Assembly: GCA_003222935.1 (NCBI GenBank)
Contig: QHXL01000321.1
Span: 395-10,895, forward strand
DNA: 10,501 nucleotides
Direction of reading: 5' to 3'
Source of the DNA: Acidobacteriota bacterium
GTDB taxonomy: Bacteria > Acidobacteriota > Blastocatellia > Pyrinomonadales > Pyrinomonadaceae
Part shown: in pieces, positions 1 through 7,941 of the stretch
Layout: the number at the start of each line of letters is the position of its first letter
Position numbering within the stretch: the stretch's first letter is position 1
Notes under the pieces: model-generated
What the model saw: the letters and a program-made list of their open reading frames with translations, nothing else
Databases searched by the model: none
Told to the model about the DNA's origin: nothing
Translations under genes and position numbers: made by a program

Positions 1-29
1 TTATCGCAGGGCAAAAACCGCCGCAGCTT

Positions 30-3000
30 TTAGAAGTTAAATTTCACGGCTAATTGAATAATTCGTGGACTGCTGCTCGTGGAGATGATCTTTCCAAAAT
101 CCCCGGCGCGTCCCGCGAGGATTTGACCGGTGTTGGGATTAACCGCTCCGCCGGAATTCAGAACAACGGACAGGTTGCTGATTGGATTGGCGAAGTTGAC
201 GTGGTTAAAGACATTGAAGAATTCCGCCCGCATTTCGATGGTCTTTGATTCATTAAAACGAAAAGACTTGCTCACAGAATAATCCATAATAAATTGTCGT
301 GGTCCGCGCAGAACGTTTCGACCGACGTTGCCAAAGTCTGTTCCGCTTGCACTGGCGATGGCGGAACCGTTCGAACTTGGAATTATTTGTCCGTTTAAGA
401 CCTGAGGCCGCGCGAACGCGAAAGGATTGAAATAATAACCAGGCGGAATGTTGCTCACCGCCGATACTCCTGATACCCAGTTGGGGCGACCCCCGCCGCC
501 GTTTGGCCCAAGAAATAATGTCGCTGCGCCATTGTCCCTGACATTGATCGGCAAACCGGACATGGCGGTGACAATAGCTGACATCTGCCAATTCGAAAAT
601 AATAATCGACCGGCTCTTGATCGATCTGCAAAACCAGGTTTCGGCAATTCCCAGACAAAACTCAAAACAAAACGATGCGTCCGATCAAAGTCTGAAATGC
701 CTCGATTCGAGTTCTCATCGCGTTGGTCGCCGTCGAAAGGAGCCGTATCGTTTACCTCGAGGGAGTCGATGACGCCGTTTGTGCCCGCGCCACCACCCGA
801 GCCAGAACCGTTATCAATCGATTTGGCAAAAGTGTAAGCTGCAAGAAACTGCAGACCCGCTGAAAACCGCCGGCTTAGACTCATCTGTAGCGAATTGTAA
901 TTTGATTGCCCGGTAGTTTGGTCCTGATTGAAACCGATTTGCCCGACTGCGACGGCTACGCCTTGATAGGGTGCGCGGAGCTGTGCATTGTTGGGCGTGT
1001 TGGTAGTGATTACCGCACCTGTTACGTCATTGACGATCGGATTCTGCGGACTGACCAGGCGCGCTTGATTGATGCCTGCCCGACGAATCAGATTAACGCC
1101 CTGCGTACCAACATAAGCGATTTCGAGCACCTCGTTTTTTGAGAGTTCGACTTGTACATTCATGTTGTATTGATGCAGGTAGGGTGTCCGGTTACGCCGG
1201 TCGAATGAAATCCCAAAAAGCAATGGTCCAGACACGATCGTCGGAAATTGATCTTGAGAAGGCACATTGCCGAATGGATTTGTCAGCGGCGTAGAGGCCC
1301 CAAATCTGGCAAAGTAAAACGGCGGAATAAAAGTGTTGCCCATAAGATATTGAAAAGAGAGGCGTGAATAATAGATGCCATAACCGCCACGTAAAACGAC
1401 ACGATTGGACCTAAAAGGCGAATAGGCAAAACCGAGACGCGGTGCCACGTTGTTCGGATCGATACTTTCCAGTACGCGTTTTCCTACATTCGTAATTTCC
1501 GGCAGATCATACCCGCCGCCTGGATTTCCGGCTTGTACTATGCCGCCAGCTGGCGGGCCTTGCGGAAGAGCATTCGCAGCGGACATGCGTGGGCCATAAA
1601 GCAAAGGATCGAAAGTAGCGATGCGTCCCCGGGTATCGTACGGCGGGGGGTCTAATTCATAACGCAGACCGACGTTGAGCGTGAGCTTCGACGTTATCTT
1701 CCAGTCATCCTGCGCAAAAAAGTTGTAATCGGTTGTTCGTAGATTACGCTGTGCAATGCCGTTTGCCAGCCCAGCGAATTGAGTTGTCGTGCCGATTAAG
1801 AAATCCCTGAACGTCGGAAAACTAATTGCGCCCCGGGTGAGAATGTTGGCGGTGGTATTGAATTCGTAATAGCGAAGTTCGCCGCCAAGCCGAAGCGAGT
1901 GTCTGGAGTGGGCGATCGAAATCGTGTTTGCGAAAGTCGTTGTTGGCGCTGTCCTTTGCACGTCCTTGTTAACACCTGTTCCAAACGTAAGATTGCCGCC
2001 AGCCCCTTGATTGATGCTAATAAGCGGCAAACCCGGAAACGCGTCCGCTGTAGAGCGGCTTATTCCAAGGTCCGAATCGTTCAAAGGCTGCTGCGGAACG
2101 TTATCGCCGCGATTGATGTTATATCCAAAGCGAGCTTCGTTGATGAGGTTCGAGTTGAAAACATGTATGTGCTGAAGAGCGAGAAGATGATTGCTATTTT
2201 TTTGTTCGACGGGAAAGCCAGGAACATTCGAACCGTCGAGAGCTAATGTCTGTGGTGCGTTTGAGAAGAAGAATTTAACACTGAGTTGATCTCGCTGCGT
2301 CAGTCGGAAGTCAAAATTTGAATTGAACTGTTGCTCGCTAAAAAGAGAGATTGCCGATCCGCTGTAACGACCATTCGCTTGTGGCGTGGGAATCACAAAT
2401 TGACCGTTGTCGAGACGAGCATTCAAAAGCCTGAACGCGACCGGGTCGATTGAAGGTAAAGCGAATGCGCTTCGTAGAGCCATTTCGGACCGGTCATTTG
2501 TTAGACGCGGATCAATTAATACGTTCATCGAGAGACTATTCAACCGGGACGCGCCATTGCGTTCGCGCGTCGTTTGAAACGAAACAAAGAAAAAAGCGCG
2601 GTCCTTTTTTGTTGGGCCACCTAATGTAGCGCCGAAGACATTTCGGTCCAGCACCGGACGTGGTAATCCCGCGGCTTTCAAAAATGGATTGTTGGAAGTC
2701 AAAAGCGTATTGCGAAAGTAATTATAGACAGTCCCGTGAAAACTGTTCGTGCCGCTTTTCGTGATGATCTGAACATTCCCTCCACCCCCGCGCCCATAGG
2801 TGGCGTCGTAGAGCGAAGTCTGCACTTTGAAATCGGCAATTGTTTCCGGCGCAGGATTCGCAAACTGAAGGTTGTTGGATAAGCCGGCGTTAACATCAAT
2901 GCCGTTGATTTGAAAATTATTCTGTGATGCGCGAGCGCCGTTAACCGAAAAAATTTGCGTGTTGCGCCCGACAACAGAATTGTCCACGAGGTAAGTTGCG

Positions 3001-3488
3001 GCGCCGGCTGTCGAGCCAAGCAATTGAGTAAAGTTGCGTGATGCAAGGGGGAGTTCGATGACGCTTCGCTCGTTAATCACTTGTCCCAGGGTGGGAGTGT
3101 CAGTTTTCATCAGCGAGGCAGAGTTAATGTCAACCGTGATTGGGGCGTCGACTCTTACTCCTGCCACAGTCAATACAACATTGACGGACGTTTCGTCGGT
3201 AATGTTGACGGAAACCAGGTTTGCCTTAAAAGCGCCGAAGCCGCGAGCTTCAACGTAGACACGATAAGTACCGGGCGCAAGAAGGGCGACAGAATATTTG
3301 CCCGATTCGTTTGTTGTAACCTTTCGGCTTTCGCCTGTGTCGCGATTTGTGATGGTAACGTTAGCGCCGACCACCACAGCACTTGCTTGATCCCTAACTG
3401 TTCCGAAGATGCGACCCGTGGTCGGTGTTTGCGCGACAACCAGGCATGGGAGGAACAACAGTGCAATCAATGCAGCTCTGTTTATCAT
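30..3488 (-). CDS. TonB-dependent receptor, Oar-like, with N-terminal carboxypeptidase-regulatory-like domain
   Basis: Outer-membrane beta-barrel receptor, expected to import a ligand with energy from TonB-ExbBD; the ligand cannot be read from sequence. The 1152-residue product starts with a signal peptide (MINRAALIALLFLPCLVVA, cleavage before Gln20). Residues about 25-107 form a carboxypeptidase-regulatory/CnaB-like beta-sandwich (GRIFGTVRDQ, GKYSVALLAPGTYRVYVEA). A plug domain follows at about 130-250, with the typical stretch ETIADFKVQTSLYDATYGRG and then VQIITKSGTNSFHGT. The remainder is barrel, ending in QLAVKFNF, whose terminal Phe is the usual signal for barrel assembly. Length and architecture fit acidobacterial Oar-like receptors. 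I see no clear TonB box. The ATG has CAAGG (3494-3498) 5 nt upstream. The gene lies 13 bp after the stop of the winged-helix/propeller gene, so it is probably cotranscribed with it. It is intact, with no frameshift. Family assignment is firm; substrate is unknown. Confidence 0.93.
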   Translation of the reverse strand: MINRAALIALLFLPCLVVAQTPTTGRIFGTVRDQASAVVVGANVTITNRDTGESRKVTTNESGKYSVALLAPGTYRVYVEARGFGAFKANLVSVNITDETSVNVVLTVAGVRVDAPITVDINSASLMKTDTPTLGQVINERSVIELPLASRNFTQLLGSTAGAATYLVDNSVVGRNTQIFSVNGARASQNNFQINGIDVNAGLSNNLQFANPAPETIADFKVQTSLYDATYGRGGGGNVQIITKSGTNSFHGTVYNYFRNTLLTSNNPFLKAAGLPRPVLDRNVFGATLGGPTKKDRAFFFVSFQTTRERNGASRLNSLSMNVLIDPRLTNDRSEMALRSAFALPSIDPVAFRLLNARLDNGQFVIPTPQANGRYSGSAISLFSEQQFNSNFDFRLTQRDQLSVKFFFSNAPQTLALDGSNVPGFPVEQKNSNHLLALQHIHVFNSNLINEARFGYNINRGDNVPQQPLNDSDLGISRSTADAFPGLPLISINQGAGGNLTFGTGVNKDVQRTAPTTTFANTISIAHSRHSLRLGGELRYYEFNTTANILTRGAISFPTFRDFLIGTTTQFAGLANGIAQRNLRTTDYNFFAQDDWKITSKLTLNVGLRYELDPPPYDTRGRIATFDPLLYGPRMSAANALPQGPPAGGIVQAGNPGGGYDLPEITNVGKRVLESIDPNNVAPRLGFAYSPFRSNRVVLRGGYGIYYSRLSFQYLMGNTFIPPFYFARFGASTPLTNPFGNVPSQDQFPTIVSGPLLFGISFDRRNRTPYLHQYNMNVQVELSKNEVLEIAYVGTQGVNLIRRAGINQARLVSPQNPIVNDVTGAVITTNTPNNAQLRAPYQGVAVAVGQIGFNQDQTTGQSNYNSLQMSLSRRFSAGLQFLAAYTFAKSIDNGSGSGGGAGTNGVIDSLEVNDTAPFDGDQRDENSNRGISDFDRTHRFVLSFVWELPKPGFADRSRAGRLLFSNWQMSAIVTAMSGLPINVRDNGAATLFLGPNGGGGRPNWVSGVSAVSNIPPGYYFNPFAFARPQVLNGQIIPSSNGSAIASASGTDFGNVGRNVLRGPRQFIMDYSVSKSFRFNESKTIEMRAEFFNVFNHVNFANPISNLSVVLNSGGAVNPNTGQILAGRAGDFGKIISTSSSPRIIQLAVKFNF

Positions 3489-3501
3489 GGTGGCCTTGGG
3501 C

Positions 3502-5712
3502 TTAACGTGTGAGACTAAACAAAACGACGTCGCTCCTTACAGGGCCTGATGCAACATAAAGTGTTTTGCCGTCGCGCGACCAGGTAAACGAGCTAATACG
3601 TTCAGATTTAAGCTCGAACAAGATGTTAGGCGGGCTGCCGTCGAGCGGCAGGTTCCAGATTTGGTCGGCTCCTTCGCTGGACCCGTTACAGTTAATCGCT
3701 TTGCCATCGGGCGTCCATTCAACATCAAATGAAGTTCGGCGCAAGTTTGGCAACTCAAACTGTCTTACGGGCTCTCCACCATCGACTGGAACAACCATCA
3801 GTCTTGCCGGGTTGGACGGTACAAATGACACATAGGCGAGTAGTTTTCCGTCAGGCGAAATGGCCGGTTGCAATGCCGGGCTGTCGATCACAAGCACGCT
3901 GTCGCCACCGTCCGACGGTACCCTAAACAATTTCCATCTTTGCTGTTGCGCTGTATAGAATACCCACTGCCCGTCAGCTGAGTAGCTGGGAAATATTCCA
4001 CCTTTGGATAACTGACGGCGATTACTACCGTCAAGATCCATTTGCCAGATGCCCGTACTCGGGGAAGAGAAAGCGATGTGGTGACCATCCGGGGAAACTG
4101 CAGGGGAGGTCTCTCGATTGGAATCAAAAGTGAGTAACTTTTTATTGCTTCCATCCGCGTCGATAATCCGCAATCCCTGTGCGCCACCCTCCTTCGAGTC
4201 GTAGACAATCTTACCTTCGGGCGTGGTCGCCATACCCCAATACCCATCCTCGCTTCCGGTTCCGATTGTCAATTTCGTAAACCGGTCAGGCGTATCATAC
4301 GGTGTCCCTGCACTGATGTTCGATTCCTCTTTGCCTTGAACTGCCGCGAGCGTGTCAGAGTGCGCAGCAAGGCTTACACTACCGTACGCGTTGAGGTCGG
4401 GGCTGATTGGTGTAGCATCTCCGCGCGGAAAGGAAACGTGCCAGAGCTGCTTCGTTGCAATCGGATTAAAAACGGCAATCATTACGATTCCACTTCCGTC
4501 GGCAAGCCAGTCGAGTGTTTCAACATTCTGCCACTTCCTTCCAGTCAATAATGTCTGTTTTCCATCAGAAACGCGGACAGCAATCGGATACATCTGGCCA
4601 AATCTATTGCCCTCGCCACCGGAAATGGCGATCGTTTTTCCATCGGGTGACCACGCCAGGCCGCAGTGTGAAAAGGAAGTGAAGAATTCGGGAGGCTTAC
4701 GAGCAGCGAGTAGCCGTGGCTCGCCGGTTCCGTCCGAGTTTGCCATCATCAGGTGCCAGCCAATTCCTGGAGACTTCCGAACGAAAGCGATTTGTTTACC
4801 GTCCGGCGAGATCGTAGCGGGGCTAACCAAGCCTTCAAATAGCTTTCGTGATGTGCCGCCGGACGCTGGAATGTTGTAAAGCGTGTTTGGCTCGTACTGA
4901 GTCTTTGCGTGACTGTAATACACAAAGTTTCCGTCCGGGGAAAAAGTCAGTCCGTTGTATTCAACTTCGTCCGGTGCGACGATTTGCTTTCCGTCAGCGG
5001 CGACGACTTGCCTGGTCCAAAGGCTCTGGCGGCCATCTTTTTCAGACACATACGCGATGTAGTTACCATCAGGCGAAATCGCAGCGACTACGACGTTGCC
5101 GTCGTTGGTAAGTTGCTTAACAGTAACGGAGGTAAAAGGAGAAACAGGCCTGCGGAAATATACGAACAACCCGTACGCAATGCCTCCACTGATCAAGACG
5201 ACTGATGCCAGGGTAATGCCTACTACAACTTTGTGGTGGCGCAACGCACTTAAAAGAACTTTCCACTTGGGAAGCTTTGCAGTGTTTAGGCCTTGTCGTT
5301 CGCCCGTTTTTGTGTCATGAAACCCATTCGCTACTTCTGTTTCCTCGATTACAAGGTGAACACCCGATATCTCTTCACGATAAACTGCACCCTGCTCAGC
5401 CACCTCTTTTTCGAATATGTAACCTCGTCGCGGCACAGTTTTAATGTACGTCTGTGAACGGTCATCGAGGGCGTTTCGAATTTCCTTCAAACACTGGACC
5501 AGCGAATCGTCAGTAACTGCCATCCCTTGCCAGACTTCCTTGATCACTTCTTCTTTGCCGACGAGCCGTCCAGTGTTTTCAACAAGAAATTTGAGCACAT
5601 CGAAAGATTTCGGGCGCAGCTTTATCTCACGGGAATCTCGAAGCAGGCACCCGCGGGTTAGATCCAGCTTGAATTCCCCAAACGAATATATTTGGTGAGC
5701 AAATTTTTGCAT
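3502..5712 (-). CDS. CadC/ToxR-like winged-helix regulator with one TM helix and a periplasmic TolB/PD40 beta-propeller
   Basis: Predicted membrane-bound one-component transcription regulator of 736 residues. Residues about 10-101 are an OmpR/PhoB-type winged helix (Trans_reg_C): the early strands FGEFKLDLTRG, the helix LRPKSFDVLKFLVENTGRLV, the recognition-helix region TDDSLVQCLKEIRNALDD (68-85) and the wing YIKTVPRRGYIF. A polar linker is followed by one hydrophobic helix at about 162-186, with basic residues just before it, so the N-terminus should be cytoplasmic. The rest carries at least nine SPDG-type blade motifs (212-216, 257-261, 301-305, 354-358, 539-543, 577-581, 618-622, 666-670, 711-715), typical of TolB-like/PD40 propellers. 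There is no receiver or kinase domain, so any signal is probably sensed by the propeller. The ATG has GAGG (5720-5723) 7 nt upstream. It is the first gene of a likely two-gene unit with the TonB receptor. Domains are clear; regulation of the receptor or of itself is inference. Confidence 0.92.
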   Translation of the reverse strand: MQKFAHQIYSFGEFKLDLTRGCLLRDSREIKLRPKSFDVLKFLVENTGRLVGKEEVIKEVWQGMAVTDDSLVQCLKEIRNALDDRSQTYIKTVPRRGYIFEKEVAEQGAVYREEISGVHLVIEETEVANGFHDTKTGERQGLNTAKLPKWKVLLSALRHHKVVVGITLASVVLISGGIAYGLFVYFRRPVSPFTSVTVKQLTNDGNVVVAAISPDGNYIAYVSEKDGRQSLWTRQVVAADGKQIVAPDEVEYNGLTFSPDGNFVYYSHAKTQYEPNTLYNIPASGGTSRKLFEGLVSPATISPDGKQIAFVRKSPGIGWHLMMANSDGTGEPRLLAARKPPEFFTSFSHCGLAWSPDGKTIAISGGEGNRFGQMYPIAVRVSDGKQTLLTGRKWQNVETLDWLADGSGIVMIAVFNPIATKQLWHVSFPRGDATPISPDLNAYGSVSLAAHSDTLAAVQGKEESNISAGTPYDTPDRFTKLTIGTGSEDGYWGMATTPEGKIVYDSKEGGAQGLRIIDADGSNKKLLTFDSNRETSPAVSPDGHHIAFSSPSTGIWQMDLDGSNRRQLSKGGIFPSYSADGQWVFYTAQQQRWKLFRVPSDGGDSVLVIDSPALQPAISPDGKLLAYVSFVPSNPARLMVVPVDGGEPVRQFELPNLRRTSFDVEWTPDGKAINCNGSSEGADQIWNLPLDGSPPNILFELKSERISSFTWSRDGKTLYVASGPVRSDVVLFSLTR

Positions 5713-6010
5713 CGCCTAACCTCGACGCGAATGAAATGCAACTAAACCTGGCAGTTGAAAAGGCGGGTGTTGAGATTGACTACTGCTCTGACAGGTCCAA
5801 CCGCAAACGATTGTAACCCCTTGATTTATATCCAATAAGTGCACCATAGCCCCACCCGCATATTTCGTCAATAGTTCCCCAAAATTTCCCCTTTCTTTCG
5901 TTACTTGCCTCCGCGCCGAAGCTTAAGGTCGCGACGTTCACGGAACACTCTTATCGACCAAAAGCGAAGAGCCTCGGTGCTCTTCAAACAAAAACAAGGA
6001 GAACACTTTT
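5713..6010. promoter_or_regulatory. Divergent intergenic region containing both promoters
   Basis: This 298-bp gap separates the start of the leftward regulator gene from the start of the rightward operon, so both promoters should lie here. I see no coding potential. One candidate for the leftward unit is a -10 TACAAT (minus strand, 5815-5810) with TTATTG 17 bp upstream (5838-5833); the -35 match is poor, so this is weak. I could not find a convincing promoter for the rightward unit. The 5820-5890 part is AT-rich relative to the flanking genes. If the winged-helix protein autoregulates, its operator would most likely be in this gap, but no obvious direct repeats stand out. Confidence 0.5.
5966..5985 (+). 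promoter_or_regulatory. Inverted repeat (hairpin) in the 5' leader of the rightward operon
   Basis: GAAGAGC (5966-5972) and GCTCTTC (5979-5985) form a perfect 7-bp stem with a 6-nt loop (CTCGGT). The stem ends 10 nt before the AAGGAG ribosome binding site (5996-6001) of the gene at 6011. An A-rich stretch follows, not a T-run, so it does not look like a rightward terminator. Possible roles are a 5' UTR stem-loop that stabilises the mRNA or a protein-binding dyad. The sequence shows only the symmetry. Confidence 0.4.
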
Positions 6011-6619
6011 ATGGACTCGACAAAGAACAGACTCATGGCGATCGCTTCCACCCTATTTGTCGGAGCGTTAGTGATGGGAATGCACACCTCAGTTTTTGCG
6101 CAGGGCGATTCTGACCTCAATCGTCAACTGGCTCAAGCGCGCGCGGCGACCGCGAAATACCACGACGTTCTTGCGGCTCTGGAAGATGGATTTGTCGTTT
6201 TGCCTCCGGGTATATGCGAGGAGAACTCTAATGGGGCACTTGGAATACATTACATAAATGTTCCCCGGTTTCTCTCCCCGGATGTAAATGAATTAGAGCC
6301 GGAATTCCTTAATTACATGCCGACGGGCGATGGAAACATTCGGTTGGTATCTCTCGCTTACGGAAATCGCGTGCTCTTTCGCGACACAAGACCGCCTGAC
6401 ACACCTGGGTACCGTCCGGGTCTCTTCCCATGGCAGCAAGCCGCCATACCGCCATATTTAGAGGAGGTGTCGGGAGCGTTCAGTCTGTTCGGACAACCAG
6501 CCGAGGGCCCCACATTTGAGGGACGTTGGGTGTATCTGATCACGGTCAATATCTGGGCACCAAATCCTCTGGGAATGTTCGTCGAGGGTAATCCACGTCT
6601 AACCTGTCCGACCCTCTGA
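6011..6619 (+). CDS. Secreted/periplasmic protein of unknown function
   Basis: The 202-residue product begins with a signal peptide: a basic start, a hydrophobic core (about 9-24) and probable cleavage after SVFA (30|31). The start is well supported by AAGGAG (5996-6001), 9 nt upstream of the ATG. The mature part opens with a short helical segment (about 36-60, LNRQLAQARAATAKYHDVLAA). It then has GALGIHYINVPRF (75-87), a segment about 92-124 with NYMPTGDGNIRLVSLAYG, a Pro/Gly-rich middle ending in SLFGQPAEGPTFEG, and a C-terminal YLITVNIWAPNPLGMFVEGNP. From memory, this order (A-T-x-Y helix, C, GIHY-N, Y-P-G-RLV, FGQP-GP, W-NP-GMF-NP, C) recurs in a family of uncharacterised exported bacterial proteins; I cannot name a curated domain. 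Only two cysteines occur in the mature protein (69 and 199), so a single disulfide is possible. It is the first gene of a four-gene codirectional cluster. No catalytic motif is recognised. Confidence 0.85.
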   Translation: MDSTKNRLMAIASTLFVGALVMGMHTSVFAQGDSDLNRQLAQARAATAKYHDVLAALEDGFVVLPPGICEENSNGALGIHYINVPRFLSPDVNELEPEFLNYMPTGDGNIRLVSLAYGNRVLFRDTRPPDTPGYRPGLFPWQQAAIPPYLEEVSGAFSLFGQPAEGPTFEGRWVYLITVNIWAPNPLGMFVEGNPRLTCPTL

Positions 6620-6649
6620 TCATGTTCGGCTCGCTACTCTCGATTTGTT

Positions 6650-6655
6650 AAAGGT
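6650..6655 (+). promoter_or_regulatory. Ribosome binding site that decides the sulfotransferase start
   Basis: AAAGG (6650-6654) sits 5 nt before the ATG at 6660. The reading frame is also open from a TTG at 6645, but that codon has no Shine-Dalgarno sequence ahead of it and this site would lie inside the gene. The ATG at 6660 is therefore the preferred start. Confidence 0.65.
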
Positions 6656-6659
6656 AACA

Positions 6660-7928
6660 ATGCAGGAATTAGATCTAAATTCAACATCTCGTTCCAATTC
6701 GCAATATGCGAAAACGATGGATGTGCCAACCTCAAGCGAAAATCTCTACAGCATCTTGCAACAAGAGGTTGAGCTTGGCGCCGAAGCGTTGAAACGGCAG
6801 AGTGCAGACGTCGCGGTGACTCTCTTTCAGAGCGCACTCCAAAAGGTAAATGTGGACCAGCCGTTCTACGACCACCTGGTCCACAACCTGCTCTTAAGCT
6901 ACAAACTTCTCATCGAGCAACTGCTGAAGCATGGCGACAGGTCTACGGCATTGGATTTTCTGTGGGCCGCACTGCGGCTGGAGATACGCGGTGACTGCGC
7001 GGCGGATGACAAGTTGCTCCGTCGATTCGCCGGTACTTTGCAGAGCCTCGGAATCGTTTTCTTTCAAAACAACCTGCTTGAAGAGAGCGTCTTGTGCTGT
7101 CGCAAAGCAATTTCGATCTATCCGAGTCCCGGTTCATCCGTGAATCTGACAAATTCACTGGCGGCAACAGGAGGCAGGGCGAGGCTTTCAGATTTCACAA
7201 CGCACATAACACCTGAACAGCTTGGGCGTCATCTGTTTATTGCCTGCGTGCCGAAGAGCGCTTCGACCTTTCTGAAAAACCTGCTCGTTAATCTAACGGG
7301 CTACCGAGATCTCTTCACGGTTTACGCTGCCGGGCAAAGTGAACACGAGATCTACCTGCCCACGCTTCGAGACTCAGCTCATCTGGATACCGTGACCCAA
7401 CAACATTGTCGGGCTGCGGACGCGAATGTTCATCTGATGCAAGCCTTTGGTATTCGTCCAGTGGTCCTGGTGCGCAACATCTTCGATTGCGTTATGAGCC
7501 TGTTTGATTTCTATAACCAGGGTGCGTGTAAGACATCGTATTTCCGTGCCGATTGGCAACTACTGGACGACGAAACGAAGATCGATCTTCTCATCGAAAA
7601 TGTCATTCCCTGGTACTTCCAGTTTGTCGCCTCGTGGCAATTGGCTGACAGGCACAAGCGCCTCGAAGTGTACTGGCTTAGCTACGAAGAGCTTGTTGCT
7701 GACAAACCTGCCAGCGTCCTCAAGGTTCTCGAGTTTTACGGTCTCGGGGTGTCGCGACGAAGCCTGGAACAAAGAATCGAGGAGATCGAAAGGGAAGGAC
7801 GAAATATACGCTTCAATAAAGGAATAATGGGGCGAGGTAAATCGGGACTTAACGAGCGGCAAAAAGAGCAGATACGTCGCCTCACGAGATATTACCCAAC
7901 CGCGGATTTTGGGCGGATAGGATTGTAA
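6660..7928 (+). CDS. Sulfotransferase-family protein with helical TPR-like N-terminal region
   Basis: Predicted PAPS-dependent sulfotransferase, 422 residues from the chosen ATG. The C-terminal half holds the family signatures. The 5'-phosphosulfate loop is HLFIACVPKSASTFLKNLL (about 191-209). The 3'-phosphate-binding segment is RPVVLVRNIFDCVMSLFDF (about 266-284), with the usual Arg of VRNIFD. Near the C-terminus is FNKGIMGRGKSGLN (about 385-398), equivalent to the KG-x-x-G-x-x-K nucleotide-contact loop. The first ~180 residues are alpha-helical and look like degenerate TPR repeats, most clearly LQSLGIVFFQNNLLEESVLCCRKAISIYP region (about 128-155), so this part may bind a partner or acceptor protein. 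There is no signal peptide, so it should act in the cytoplasm. It lies 40 bp after the secreted-protein gene and 13 bp before the DUF4214 gene, suggesting one operon. The family is clear; acceptor (glycan, lipid, protein or small molecule) is not. Another in-frame ATG is at 6717. Confidence 0.88.
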   Translation: MQELDLNSTSRSNSQYAKTMDVPTSSENLYSILQQEVELGAEALKRQSADVAVTLFQSALQKVNVDQPFYDHLVHNLLLSYKLLIEQLLKHGDRSTALDFLWAALRLEIRGDCAADDKLLRRFAGTLQSLGIVFFQNNLLEESVLCCRKAISIYPSPGSSVNLTNSLAATGGRARLSDFTTHITPEQLGRHLFIACVPKSASTFLKNLLVNLTGYRDLFTVYAAGQSEHEIYLPTLRDSAHLDTVTQQHCRAADANVHLMQAFGIRPVVLVRNIFDCVMSLFDFYNQGACKTSYFRADWQLLDDETKIDLLIENVIPWYFQFVASWQLADRHKRLEVYWLSYEELVADKPASVLKVLEFYGLGVSRRSLEQRIEEIEREGRNIRFNKGIMGRGKSGLNERQKEQIRRLTRYYPTADFGRIGL

Positions 7929-7941
7929 CGCGAGGAAACAA

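Noticed and set aside
1-29. Terminator after the TonB receptor stop
   Set aside because: A short T-run is present on the minus strand, but no adequate stem precedes it within the window; the true terminator may lie beyond the left edge.
3034-3512. Plus-strand frames opposite the start of the TonB receptor
   Set aside because: They are antisense to the conserved signal peptide, regulatory-like and plug domains of the receptor, and show no recognisable domain.
5966-5985. Hairpin read as a rightward terminator
   Set aside because: The stem is followed by an A-rich tract, not a T-run, and lies directly before a ribosome binding site. A leftward role is also weak, as only a TTTT follows.
6645-6659. 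TTG start five codons upstream for the sulfotransferase
   Set aside because: There is no Shine-Dalgarno sequence ahead of 6645, whereas the ATG at 6660 has AAAGG 5 nt upstream.
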